Source of the DNA: Betaproteobacteria bacterium
GTDB taxonomy: Bacteria; Pseudomonadota; Gammaproteobacteria; Burkholderiales; Rhodocyclaceae
Length of the DNA: 43,860 nucleotides
Direction of reading: 5' to 3'
Assembly: GCA_009781085.1 (NCBI GenBank)
Contig: WQYV01000012.1
Coordinates: 1-43,860 of the forward strand
The notes under the pieces are model-generated. The model was not told where the DNA came from. It searched no databases and saw only the letters and a program-made list of their open reading frames with translations. Made by a program: the position numbers and the translations under genes. Positions 36,559 to 43,860 of the stretch are shown here, piece by piece. Every line of letters starts with the position of its first letter. Position 1 is the stretch's first letter.

Positions 36559-37461
36559 TCAGTCTAATATCATATACTGATCCATAGTGATTGGCTCTTT
36601 TAATAGTTTATCTGACGTTTTATCAAGTATTATCTTCCACTTCCAACGATAAACATTGATTAGTTGAAATCGCCTTTTTTCCAATACTCCATTTTTGTAT
36701 TTTATATATGCTTCCACAAGAGCTTTGTCGCCATAGGTTGTGTCATTGGTAGTTGTTGAAATTGAATCTAGGCCACCATTTTCTTGTATCGAGGAAGCTA
36801 GGTTTTCGATAAATATTTTGGCCATTGCTCTCACTTGTAATGCCACGTTTGCCTCCTCAACTATAGACGAAAACACTTCTTTTGCCGATATCCTGCTTTC
36901 TGACGATTTTTTTTGAAAATTATTTTGTGTCATTCTTACTAATTCTTCCTCTCTGCTATTGTCGATTGGGAAAAATGCAAAAGCATCTTTAATGCGACTA
37001 TCAGCAACAGCCCGTATATAGTTTTCAACTTCAATTTCAGTAGATTCTTGGAATGGGGTGATTTTCCATTTACCTGATTCATTAATTAAGTTTATTATTA
37101 TTTTTTCGGTTTTCCCGTTCGTGAAATTCATGTTTACACTGGCATAAGCAGTTTCATCATTCTTGTTGTAAAGATCTGTCGAGAAAGACTTTAACCCCTT
37201 ATTTTTCTGTATGATAGTATATAGATGATCAATACGTGCCAGTTGCTTTTCTTTTAACGGGATTGAATCATTTTCATTTTTATTTTTCAGTGCAAAATAC
37301 TCAATAACCTCCTCAACACGATTATTGGCAGCGGCATTTATATAATTCTTGACAACGCTTTTCTGTTCTTGGGATGAACAGGCGGAAACTAGAGTGAAGG
37401 CAAAAAACACCCCCAAGATAGTAAAGAACTTACGGATGTCAACAGCAAATAAATGAAACAT
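36559..37461 (-). CDS. Lipoprotein with two DUF4878-like domains
   Basis: Protein of 300 residues with a lipoprotein signal (hydrophobic run, lipobox LVSACSS, acylated Cys near residue 28). Two related units follow: about 30-130 (VVKNYINAAANNRVEEVIEYF...SGKWKI) and about 140-290 (VENYIRAVADSRIKDAFAFF...RWKWKI), each with the 'YIxAxAxxRxxxxxxxF' start and 'WKI' end seen in DUF4878/NTF2-like proteins. I chose the ATG at 37461 (MFHLFAV). The gene is AT-rich. Its start region is identical over 32 bases to the lipoprotein gene at 38.3-38.7 kb, showing duplication. Function is unknown. Confidence 0.82.
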   Translation of the reverse strand: MFHLFAVDIRKFFTILGVFFAFTLVSACSSQEQKSVVKNYINAAANNRVEEVIEYFALKNKNENDSIPLKEKQLARIDHLYTIIQKNKGLKSFSTDLYNKNDETAYASVNMNFTNGKTEKIIINLINESGKWKITPFQESTEIEVENYIRAVADSRIKDAFAFFPIDNSREEELVRMTQNNFQKKSSESRISAKEVFSSIVEEANVALQVRAMAKIFIENLASSIQENGGLDSISTTTNDTTYGDKALVEAYIKYKNGVLEKRRFQLINVYRWKWKIILDKTSDKLLKEPITMDQYMILD

Positions 37462-37471
37462 GAGAATTCTC
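37440..37471 (-). repeat. 32-base direct repeat, copy 1 (start of lipoprotein gene)
   Basis: Covers the ribosome site and first eight codons of the two-domain lipoprotein gene. It is identical to 38727-38758, while the rest of the two genes has diverged. Confidence 0.85.
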
Positions 37472-37603
37472 TCTAGCAAGTGGTTACTTCGTCTTTCGGT
37501 TAATGCACAATTATAAACAACCTGGGTTTTCTGTCACTATTTTCCGATGCCTCATAAAAAAACAACCCGAATTTTTACACGAAACACACTTAGTGCGCTT
37601 TTT

Positions 37604-38356
37604 TTACTGATATTTCGCCAGCATTTGGGTTACCCTGTTATGAGTGCTGAAGGCTGCTGCTGGCGGTCTGTGTTCAAACACCAACTGTAAACCCGGTGCA
37701 GTGCGTAGGCTGTGCGGCAGCAGGTAATCTCCTGAGGAGGAGAAGGGGACTTCCAGGTGTTCAAAGCGTGCACCGAGATCGACGCCAGCGTGTTGCCACG
37801 CAGCCCAGACCAGGGTCGTGCAGTATTGCCCTTCGTGGTCGTTCTCGACGATGCGGAACGGTGTCCCTAACCGTTGCAAGGCATATTCCACGGCAGCGGC
37901 GCGTGGTGCGGCAACGGCGGCAACACGGTAAATGGCAACGCCACGTGCACGTTCAGGGGAAAGGAAAAAACCTAGGTCATCACGCACAACCGCGTCCGTC
38001 CTGCCTGGCATTTCCGAAGGCACAGCATGCACAACCTGCCAATGCCCCGGCGAGCCGACCAACATGCCTACATGGCTATACGGGTCGCTCCGCTGCTGCC
38101 TACTCGCCATGCCGCGCACGGCTTCGCTTTGCCAACCGTCCCCGATGCGGAAAATCAGGTCGCCCGCCTCAAGTTGGGAGGAAATTTCGGTAGGCAAAAC
38201 AATGGCGGGCACGGGTGTGCTGCGCATGGCGAACACTGATACCGCCGCTGCCAGCGCAAGGCAAAACAGCCAGGCTGGCAATGCGGAGACGGTAAAACGG
38301 TGCAGTAATGTGGACAAGCGGAAAATATTTAAAATCCTTTTATTGCGATCTTCCAT
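37604..38356 (-). CDS. YiiX-like papain-fold (NlpC/P60-superfamily) hydrolase, membrane-anchored
   Basis: Protein of 250 residues. An N-terminal hydrophobic segment (residues 27-45) acts as anchor or signal. The catalytic domain has the permuted papain-like layout of the YiiX/YebB group: AGDLIFRIGDGWQSEAV, His in SDPYSHVGMLVG, and Cys in GQYCTTLVWAAW. It may cleave amide or ester bonds in cell-wall or lipid substrates. Its GC-rich codons differ from the two flanking lipoprotein genes. The start at 38356 overlaps the upstream lipoprotein gene by 28 bases; a slightly later start is possible, since the first residues overlap another gene. Confidence 0.82.
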   Translation of the reverse strand: MEDRNKRILNIFRLSTLLHRFTVSALPAWLFCLALAAAVSVFAMRSTPVPAIVLPTEISSQLEAGDLIFRIGDGWQSEAVRGMASRQQRSDPYSHVGMLVGSPGHWQVVHAVPSEMPGRTDAVVRDDLGFFLSPERARGVAIYRVAAVAAPRAAAVEYALQRLGTPFRIVENDHEGQYCTTLVWAAWQHAGVDLGARFEHLEVPFSSSGDYLLPHSLRTAPGLQLVFEHRPPAAAFSTHNRVTQMLAKYQ

Positions 38357-38748
38357 TTACCAGATTCCTGGATTAGGTTAAATGTCTGATTATCTATTTT
38401 GTCATTCTTGTATTTTATCTCTGCTTTGACACGGGCTTGGTTGTCTTTTTTGTCGATAAGAGAGGTTGAAACCGAATCTAAGCCACCAGATTCTTGTATC
38501 TTGGAATACTGTCCCCCGACAATCATCTGAATTTTTCCTTTTACCGCCGTCAAGTCGTTTTCTTTTACATCTCCCAGCGCGAAATACCCAATGGCTTCGT
38601 CGACACGGTTATTGGCAACAGCCTTTATGTAGCTTTCGGCAACGCTCTCCGGCGATTGAGGCGAACAGGCGGCAAGCAGGACGGAAGCGAAAAGCACTCC
38701 CAGGAAAGCAGCTAGTCTTTGGGCACCAACAGCAAATAAATGAAACAT
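38329..38748 (-). CDS. Lipoprotein with one DUF4878-like domain
   Basis: Protein of 139 residues: lipoprotein signal (LFASVLLAACSPQ) and one domain (VAESYIKAVANNRVDEAIGYF ... ESGKWKIAIK). It is a paralog of the lipoprotein at 36.6-37.5 kb, aligning with its first unit at the start and with its second unit near IQESGGLDSVST. I chose the ATG at 38748 (MFHLFAV); TGGAG lies eight bases upstream. Its last 28 bases overlap the YiiX-like gene, so the two are probably co-translated. Function is unknown. Confidence 0.84.
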   Translation of the reverse strand: MFHLFAVGAQRLAAFLGVLFASVLLAACSPQSPESVAESYIKAVANNRVDEAIGYFALGDVKENDLTAVKGKIQMIVGGQYSKIQESGGLDSVSTSLIDKKDNQARVKAEIKYKNDKIDNQTFNLIQESGKWKIAIKGF

Positions 38749-38758
38749 GAGAATTCTC
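38727..38758 (-). repeat. 32-base direct repeat, copy 2 (start of lipoprotein gene)
   Basis: Identical to 37440-37471. It covers the ribosome site and first codons of the one-domain lipoprotein gene and marks a gene duplication or recombination point. Confidence 0.85.
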
Positions 38759-38907
38759 CAGGTAAGTGTAATGAACAGTGAATATGCTAAAGCTTGTGTT
38801 TTGTCTTCCGACTGGTGCGTCATTATAGATGAACAGGTGCATTTAGTAACTCTTTCTTCTGGCAAAAGAACCTCTTCTTCCTTGAAGGAGGTCATATTTT
38901 TTTCCGC

Positions 38908-38995
38908 AGCCTCGGTGCAGTCAGGCAGAATAGACGCCCGCACGCGGGATCGTGCGGGAAGAGGCTCCGGCACGCTGTCGCGTAGCCGGGTTTTT
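38908..38995 (+). promoter_or_regulatory. Structured metX leader with terminator-like hairpin
   Basis: Hairpin 1: CCCGCACG / CGTGCGGG (38937-38944 and 38951-38958), perfect 8-base stem. AGCCTC at 38908-38913 can pair with GAGGCT at 38961-38966 and enclose it. Hairpin 2: CCGGC-A-CGC, loop TGTC, GCG-TA-GCCGG (38967-38989), followed by GTTTTT. There is no plus-strand gene upstream for this terminator to serve, so it may be an attenuator in the metX leader. I could not match it to a known SAM or SAH riboswitch. Confidence 0.5.
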
Positions 38996-39014
38996 CGTTC
39001 TTATACAGACACAC

Positions 39015-40154
39015 ATGACCGAACCACAATCCACTTGCCGATCCGTCGGCATCGTCGCCCCGAAAACGGCTCGCTTTGAAGAAGGGCTGCCGTTGCGTAG
39101 CGGCGCCCGCCTGGACGGTTACGAACTTGTTTTTGAAACTTACGGTACGCTCAACGCCGCACACAGCAATGCCGTGCTGGTGTGCCATGCGCTGTCGGGA
39201 TCGCATCATGTGGCAGGCCGCTATGCCGATGAAGAAGAGAATTCCGGCTGGTGGGATAATCTGATTGGTTTTGGCAAACCGCTCGATACCCGGAAGTTTT
39301 TTGTGATTGGGGTCAATAACTTGGGGGGCTGCCACGGTTCGACCGGGCCGCGTTCTGCCAATCCTGCCACGGGGCATCCGTGGGGTGCCGATTTTCCTTT
39401 CGTTACGGTCGAGGATTGGGTGGATGCCCAGGCTCGGCTTGCGGACAAACTCGGCATCGAGAGTTTTGCGGCAGTCATCGGCGGCAGCTTGGGAGGGATG
39501 CAGGCGCTTTCGTGGTCCCTACAATACCCGGAACGGGTGCGTCACGCGGCAGTTATCGCCTCTGCGGCCAAACTCAGCGCGCAAAATATCGCGTTCAATG
39601 AGGTGGCGCGCCAGGCCATCCTGACAGACCCCGATTTCCATGGCGGCCACTTCTACAAACATGGCACGCTGCCGGAACGCGGCTTGCGGCTGGCTCGGAT
39701 GGTGGGACATATCACTTATCTCTCCGATGACGCAATGGGCGAGAAATTTGGCCGCAACTTGCGCCACGGCAAAACGGTGTACAGCTACGATGTTGAGTTT
39801 GAGATCGAGTCTTATCTGCGCCATCAGGGAAACAGGTTTTCGCGGCAATTCGACGCTAACACGTATCTGCTGACAACCAAGGCGCTCGATTATTACGATC
39901 CCGCTTTTGCGCACGGTGGCGACTTGACGGCGGCGCTAGCACCGGCACGTGCGGGCTTCCTGGTCGTGGCGTTTACGACGGATTGGCGTTTTGCCCCAGA
40001 TCGTTCGCATGAGATCGTCTATGCGCTGGCGCATAATGGACGTGACGTCACTTACGCCGAGATCGATTGCGCAGCTGGGCACGACTCATTCCTACTCGAC
40101 GACCCGCAATATCATGCTGTGCTTGCGGCATGGTTCGACCGCATCGAGGTGTAA
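39015..40154 (+). CDS. metX: Homoserine O-succinyl/acetyltransferase MetX
   Basis: Alpha/beta-hydrolase-fold enzyme of 379 residues that acylates homoserine in methionine synthesis. The nucleophile is in [12 protein letters not shown] near residue 155; the catalytic Asp lies in [12 protein letters not shown] and the His in [12 protein letters not shown]. Start motif [23 protein letters not shown] is typical. In proteobacteria with metW the enzyme usually prefers succinyl-CoA, but this cannot be read here. The ATG at 39015 was chosen by family N-terminus; its ribosome site is weak. metW follows after two bases. Confidence 0.95.
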   Translation: MTEPQSTCRSVGIVAPKTARFEEGLPLRSGARLDGYELVFETYGTLNAAHSNAVLVCHALSGSHHVAGRYADEEENSGWWDNLIGFGKPLDTRKFFVIGVNNLGGCHGSTGPRSANPATGHPWGADFPFVTVEDWVDAQARLADKLGIESFAAVIGGSLGGMQALSWSLQYPERVRHAAVIASAAKLSAQNIAFNEVARQAILTDPDFHGGHFYKHGTLPERGLRLARMVGHITYLSDDAMGEKFGRNLRHGKTVYSYDVEFEIESYLRHQGNRFSRQFDANTYLLTTKALDYYDPAFAHGGDLTAALAPARAGFLVVAFTTDWRFAPDRSHEIVYALAHNGRDVTYAEIDCAAGHDSFLLDDPQYHAVLAAWFDRIEV

Positions 40155-40156
40155 AG

Positions 40157-40744
40157 ATGGCTGCCTATCGTTACGATTACGATGTAATCGCACAATGGAT
40201 CAGGCACGGCGAGAAGGTGCTCGACCTCGGATGCGGGGACGGGGGTTTGTTGCGTCATCTGATCGAGACGCGGCAAGTGCGCGGTTATGGGGTGGAGAAC
40301 GACCCGGAAAAAATCCTTGCCTGCGTCAAGAATGGCATCAGCGTGATCCAGGCAGACATGGATCGTGGGTTGACCGGTTTCGACGACGGTTTTTTCGATC
40401 ATGTCATCATGAGCTTGTCGCTCCAGGCCATGCATAACACGCAGGGCATCCTCGCCGAGATGTTGCGGGTAGGGCACGAGGCGGTGGTGAGTTTTCCGAA
40501 CTTCGGTTACTGGCGGCACCGCCAGAGCATCCTCGGTGGCCGCATGCCGGTCTCAAGAAGCCTGCCACACCAGTGGTTCGATACGCCGAATGTCCGCTTC
40601 TTCACGATCGAAGATTTCGAGGCGCTGTGCGCGCAGTCCGGTATCGCCATCCACAAGCGGTTGGCGTTCGACGAAGGCAAGGTGATTGTCGATGACCCGA
40701 ATTTCCTCGCCAGCGTGGCGGTGTACCGACTTGGGCGGGATTGA
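40157..40744 (+). CDS. metW: Methionine biosynthesis protein MetW
   Basis: Class I methyltransferase-like protein of 195 residues. SAM-type loop VLDLGCGDGGLLRHL, then YGVENDPEKI, and the family segment SFPNFGYWRHRQSILGGRMP. It is needed with MetX for methionine synthesis in related bacteria and is thought to activate it. The ATG follows the metX stop after two bases, with GAGGTG inside the metX end, so the two are translationally linked. Confidence 0.95.
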   Translation: MAAYRYDYDVIAQWIRHGEKVLDLGCGDGGLLRHLIETRQVRGYGVENDPEKILACVKNGISVIQADMDRGLTGFDDGFFDHVIMSLSLQAMHNTQGILAEMLRVGHEAVVSFPNFGYWRHRQSILGGRMPVSRSLPHQWFDTPNVRFFTIEDFEALCAQSGIAIHKRLAFDEGKVIVDDPNFLASVAVYRLGRD

Positions 40745-40757
40745 ATTGCCGGGTCGC

Positions 40758-40906
40758 ATTGACCCCGACTGACTATCTCGGCCAGAGCAACAGCCTGGGT
40801 CTTGAAGCTGTCCGTATAGCGACGACGAGACATACGTTGTGCCGGAACGCCTCCAAAAGTGATCAAAGTATCGCTTTTTGGTCTCCGTTTCGGTGGGGCA
40901 AGTTCA
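40758..40906 (-). mobile_element. Remnant of an insertion sequence (transposase OrfA start and one end)
   Basis: On the minus strand an ATG at 40833 starts MSRRRYTDSFKTQAVALAEI, the N-terminus of an IS3-type OrfA or similar helix-turn-helix transposase. The similarity ends after about 25 codons, close to the metW stop. Upstream, TGAACTTGCCCCACCG (40906-40891) looks like a terminal end. The rest of the element is lost, so it is a fragment and not mobile. Confidence 0.6.
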
Positions 40907-41022
40907 TCGTTCAAGGCCGATTTTATAGCGGTTGCCAAATACGGCGCTCCACTATACGGCATTATTGGTACAATCGGAACCTAACTATATGATTGATCCC
41001 TAGATCAAGGAGATACTCCCAC

Positions 41023-41685
41023 ATGGAAAATATCGAGACTTTAGGCGGCTCGCAGGCTCGAACGCTGACAACGAACCGGCTCATCCGTAACACCTACACC
41101 CTGCTAGCGCTGACATTAGTTTTTTCTGCCGTGATGGCGGGCGTGTCGATGGCCTTACAGATCCCGCACTTCGGCCTATTTACGCTAGTCGGGTACTTTG
41201 TGTTGCTGTTCCTGACCACCAAGTTCCGTAATAGCGGCCTAGGCATCGTGTTTGTATTCGCGCTTACCGGCTTCTTGGGCATGACCCTGGGGCCGATCCT
41301 GTCGTTCTATCTCAAAACACCGAATGGTTCCCAGTTGGTCATGCAGGCGCTGGGTGCGACCGGAGTCATCTTTTTCGCGCTTTCCGCCTATGCGCTCATC
41401 AGTCGCAAGGATTTCTCCTTCATAGGCGGGTTTCTTTTCGTGGGTGTGCTGGTAGCTTTTCTCGCCGGGTTGGCGGCGATTTTCTTCAATATGCCTACGC
41501 TGTCGCTGGCGGTATCAGCGGCTTTCGTCTTGCTTTCTTCGGGCGTCATCCTTTACCAGACTAGCGCGATCGTAAATGGTGGAGAAACCAACTACATCAT
41601 GGCCACCGTCACGCTCTACGTATCGCTCTACAATCTTTTCCTGAGTCTGCTGCACTTGCTGAGCGCCTTCAGCGGCGACGACTGA
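41023..41685 (+). CDS. Bax inhibitor-1/YccA family membrane protein
   Basis: Protein of 220 residues with seven membrane helices and the family acidic C-terminal end. Motifs: TLTTNRLIRNTYTLLALT at the N-terminus, FALTGFLGMTLGPIL, and ALISRKDFSFIGGFLFVG. AAGGAGAT lies nine bases before the ATG at 41023. E. coli YccA modulates FtsH; ftsH is in this window 9.6 kb away, though no operon link exists. Calcium leak is the activity of some homologs. Confidence 0.93.
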   Translation: MENIETLGGSQARTLTTNRLIRNTYTLLALTLVFSAVMAGVSMALQIPHFGLFTLVGYFVLLFLTTKFRNSGLGIVFVFALTGFLGMTLGPILSFYLKTPNGSQLVMQALGATGVIFFALSAYALISRKDFSFIGGFLFVGVLVAFLAGLAAIFFNMPTLSLAVSAAFVLLSSGVILYQTSAIVNGGETNYIMATVTLYVSLYNLFLSLLHLLSAFSGDD

Positions 41686-42042
41686 TCTTCGAAAGCTGAC
41701 AATCTTCCACAGGCCGGGTTCTGTATAGAGTAGAGCCTAGCCTTTTAGTTTTAAAGGAAAGTGTAGCCATTCGTCATAAATGGCGCCTACCGCTTGGTGA
41801 GTATTGGCTTAAGCGGGGTGGGGCAGTTGCTGATGCAGTGAAGAAGTAAACGATGTGGATCATTTACTACGACAGGGATGCAGAGGCGGCGGCGGTGTGT
41901 CATTTTCCTGTAACATAAAAGGGTGACTATGTTGCTTGTTTGGCCGTTCCATAACAGCCCTTCCCAGGGGGAAAGGAAAGGTAGCATGGAAAACGATGTT
42001 ACGTTAGCGCTTTTTCTTCATTATTGCAGTAGAGAATGATCC
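41686..42042. other. Intergenic stretch of about 350 bases with the olsF promoter region
   Basis: The left half (41686-41890) holds no gene I can support. The right half contains the Pho-box match and a leader of about 100 bases before the acyltransferase start. No clear terminator for the BI-1 gene was seen. Confidence 0.4.
41897..41914 (+). promoter_or_regulatory. Pho-box match (PhoB site) upstream of the OlsF-type gene
   Basis: GTGTCAT-TTTC-CTGTAAC matches the consensus of two CTGTCAT repeats four bases apart at 6/7 and 5/7 positions. A possible -10 (TATGTT, 41928-41933) lies 13 bases after it, the spacing expected when PhoB takes the place of the -35 contact. Confidence 0.55.
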
Positions 42043-43857
42043 TTGATTAACGTTGCTGAGATTGTGCAGGAATACGCCAGCGGTCTTTCCGGATGGCGCA
42101 GGAAATGGCTGGAAACCATGCTTAAAATCCTGTTGCACGAAAAAGAATTTATTGAGTTCGACAAGAAATACCCCTATCTGCGTGGCATACCCAGCGTCGA
42201 ACAGATCCTGGCCTATTTTCAGCTACGTTGCGAAACGGACACTGCGGAACTGGAAAACATCCCCGCCGAAGGGCCGGTGGTGTTTGCCGCTAACCATCCT
42301 ATTGGCTCGCTGGATGGTCTTGCGCTTTTGAAAACTATCGCATTTGTGCGCCCTGACGTAAAAATCGTTGCCAACCGGCTGCTTTCCAGCTTGAAGCCGT
42401 TGCAGGATTTGTTCGTCTCGGTGGATAACATGGGCGAGGGGCGCGCCAACCGCCGCCAGATCGAGGCTATACAGGCGCATCTCAAACAAGGTGGCGCATT
42501 GATCGTTTTCCCTGCCAGCGAAGTTTCGCGTTTGAGCTTTGCGGGCGTGCGCGACAGGCAGTGGAGCAACGGTTTTTTGCGGCTGGCAGCAAAGGTGGAA
42601 GCGCCTATCGTGCCGATTTACGTGCATGGCAGGAACTCCGCTTTCTTTTATCTGGCATCGCTCTTAGCCAAACCTTTGTCTACCTACTTGCTCGTCAATG
42701 AGATGTTCAAGCAAAGGGGGAAACACCTCCAAATCCGCATTGGCGAGCAAATACCCTACTCGCAGGATGCAAAGCTATCTGCGGAAACATTTCGTCGGCA
42801 TGTGTATCTGATCGGTCGAGGTAAGGCAGGCTGTCTGGCTGGCGAAGCGCCAATCGCCTTGCCGCAAAACCGTGCCACGCTCAAGGTTGCCGTCGAGGCT
42901 TGTGAAATGCTGGGCAGCATGAGCGATGGCAAAATGATCTATCTCTATCGTAACGAGACGGGCGGTGCACCTTCACCCATACTGTTGGAGTTGGGACGGT
43001 TGCGTGAAATCGCGTTCCGTGCAGTCGGTGAGGGGAGCGGGCGCCGTCTCGATTTGGACAAATATGACCAAGATTATTATCACCTGCTGCTGTGGGAACC
43101 TCAGGCGCTGGAGATCGTCGGCGCTTACCGTTTTATTCCCACCGCAAACCTGGTTGAAAAGAAAAATCTGGAGGGGCTCTATAGCTATAGCTTATTTCAT
43201 TATGGCGTAGAAATGAACCCTATCTTAGAACAGGGCGTCGAACTAGGACGTAGTTTTATCCAACCCAAATATTGGGGAAAGCGAGGGTTGGATTATTTAT
43301 GGTTAGGTATTGGCGCATATCTTGGGCGTTATCCGCAATACCGTTACCTTTTCGGACCAGTATCCATTTCAGGATCCATGCCCCAAAAAGCACGGGATTT
43401 GCTGGTTTCCTTCTACCGCTCTCATTTTTCACCAGAAACGCCCGTTGCAACCTCTCGCCGCCCTTATTCTACACCGTTGGCGGATTGGTTATTTAACCGC
43501 GATTACCAGGAAGATTTGACTTATCTAAAAAACACCTTGAGTGAAATGGGGTGTAGTATTCCCACGCTATATAAGCAATATACGGAGCTTTGCGAACCCG
43601 GTGGGGTACAGTTTATGGATTTTGGCGTCGATCCCGAATTTAACCACTGCGTTGATGGTCTGGTCGTTGTGGATATTTCTGCCATCAAGCCTTCGCGCTA
43701 CAAACGTTATATCGCACCCTATCGGCAAAATGGGCAGCAGACACCGGAAACCCAAGATTCCAGGAATGGAATTTCGCTGGAACTGCAAGCAGGTTTCATT
43801 CATGGCTGTCCTAGGGTAAAAGAAAAAGCGGCGACGTCGGAAATTTTTGCTGCGTAA
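42043..43857 (+). CDS. Bifunctional OlsF-type ornithine lipid acyltransferase
   Basis: Membrane-associated protein of 604 residues with two enzyme domains. The N-terminal PlsC-like domain (about 60-260) has the acyltransferase box NHPIGSLDG (His-85, Asp-91) and FPASEVSRL. The C-terminal GNAT-like, OlsB-type domain (about 290-560) has LGRLREIAFRAVGEGSGRRLD, DYYHLLLWE and IVGAYRF. OlsF proteins in Serratia and Flavobacterium make ornithine lipid from ornithine in two steps; this domain order fits them. The start is a TTG at 42043 (MINVAEIV); an AGAG motif lies about eight bases upstream and the next in-frame ATG is at 42118. A Pho box upstream supports phosphate-starvation control. Confidence 0.85.
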   Translation: MINVAEIVQEYASGLSGWRRKWLETMLKILLHEKEFIEFDKKYPYLRGIPSVEQILAYFQLRCETDTAELENIPAEGPVVFAANHPIGSLDGLALLKTIAFVRPDVKIVANRLLSSLKPLQDLFVSVDNMGEGRANRRQIEAIQAHLKQGGALIVFPASEVSRLSFAGVRDRQWSNGFLRLAAKVEAPIVPIYVHGRNSAFFYLASLLAKPLSTYLLVNEMFKQRGKHLQIRIGEQIPYSQDAKLSAETFRRHVYLIGRGKAGCLAGEAPIALPQNRATLKVAVEACEMLGSMSDGKMIYLYRNETGGAPSPILLELGRLREIAFRAVGEGSGRRLDLDKYDQDYYHLLLWEPQALEIVGAYRFIPTANLVEKKNLEGLYSYSLFHYGVEMNPILEQGVELGRSFIQPKYWGKRGLDYLWLGIGAYLGRYPQYRYLFGPVSISGSMPQKARDLLVSFYRSHFSPETPVATSRRPYSTPLADWLFNRDYQEDLTYLKNTLSEMGCSIPTLYKQYTELCEPGGVQFMDFGVDPEFNHCVDGLVVVDISAIKPSRYKRYIAPYRQNGQQTPETQDSRNGISLELQAGFIHGCPRVKEKAATSEIFAA

Positions 43858-43860
43858 TTA

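Noticed and set aside
38908-38995. SAM-II or SAH riboswitch before metX
   Set aside because: I could not find the conserved core bases of either class, so only a structured leader is claimed.
40930-40975. Promoter of the BI-1 gene (TTGCCA with TATACG, or TACAAT)
   Set aside because: First pair is 15 bases apart and the second lacks a -35, so not listed as a feature.
1-43860. CRISPR array, tRNA or rRNA genes, prophage
   Set aside because: No regular spaced repeats, no cloverleaf ends, no rRNA-like conserved stretches and no phage structural genes were seen by eye.

Overview
The window looks like a piece of a betaproteobacterial chromosome. The evidence is gene order and family type rather than any marker RNA: an MFS transporter followed by ssb; a PP0621-like protein followed by pilS and pilR; a nitrilase followed by tldD; yhbY divergent from rlmE-ftsH-folP-glmM; and metX-metW. 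Most of the DNA is GC-rich with long antisense open frames, as expected for such genomes. No rRNA, tRNA, CRISPR array, complete insertion sequence or prophage was found. I cannot place it below class level.

Layout. (1) 1-6.9 kb: the 3' part of a tandem-duplicated UvrA-like protein, a Coa1-family membrane protein on the minus strand, a CPA1 Na+/H+ antiporter and a DsbC-like periplasmic disulfide isomerase. (2) 7.2-12.9 kb: MFS transporter, ssb and metH, with metH starting four bases after ssb; then a pair of palindromic repeat units in opposite orientation. (3) 12.9-16.2 kb, minus strand: pilR, pilS and a small PP0621-like gene, joined by 4-base overlaps. (4) 16.5-18.0 kb: an AtoD/AtoA-type CoA-transferase. 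(5) 18.0-21.8 kb, minus strand: a CNNM/CBS (CorC-like) membrane protein, tldD, and a nitrilase whose reading frame has no normal start codon. (6) 22.0-24.0 kb: an unrecognised exported protein, a macro-domain protein and an exported DUF192 protein. (7) 24.1-28.2 kb: flhB and flhA, followed by an AlkD-like DNA repair protein instead of flhF. (8) 28.2-33.7 kb: the housekeeping block yhbY / rlmE-ftsH-folP-glmM. (9) 33.9-35.4 kb: an acetyl-CoA hydrolase/succinate CoA-transferase ending in a strong terminator.

(10) 35.4-38.8 kb is the accessory stretch. It holds an AT-rich TIGR01777-type epimerase that reads like a Bacteroidetes gene, an imperfect inverted repeat, two paralogous DUF4878-like lipoproteins that share an exact 32-base start region, and between them a YiiX-like papain-fold hydrolase of different base composition. 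(11) 38.9-41.7 kb: metX-metW behind a leader with two hairpins, the second being terminator-like, then an insertion-sequence remnant and a Bax-inhibitor-1 family membrane protein. (12) 42.0-43.9 kb: a bifunctional OlsF-type acyltransferase for ornithine lipids, with a good Pho-box match upstream.

Functionally, metH, metX and metW belong to methionine synthesis and are in separate transcription units here. The two CoA-transferases point to active short-chain acyl-CoA metabolism. The OlsF gene with its Pho box suggests membrane lipid remodelling under phosphate limitation. The observations I would check first are the Pho box/olsF pair, the metX leader, the start-less nitrilase, and the 35.4-38.8 kb island.
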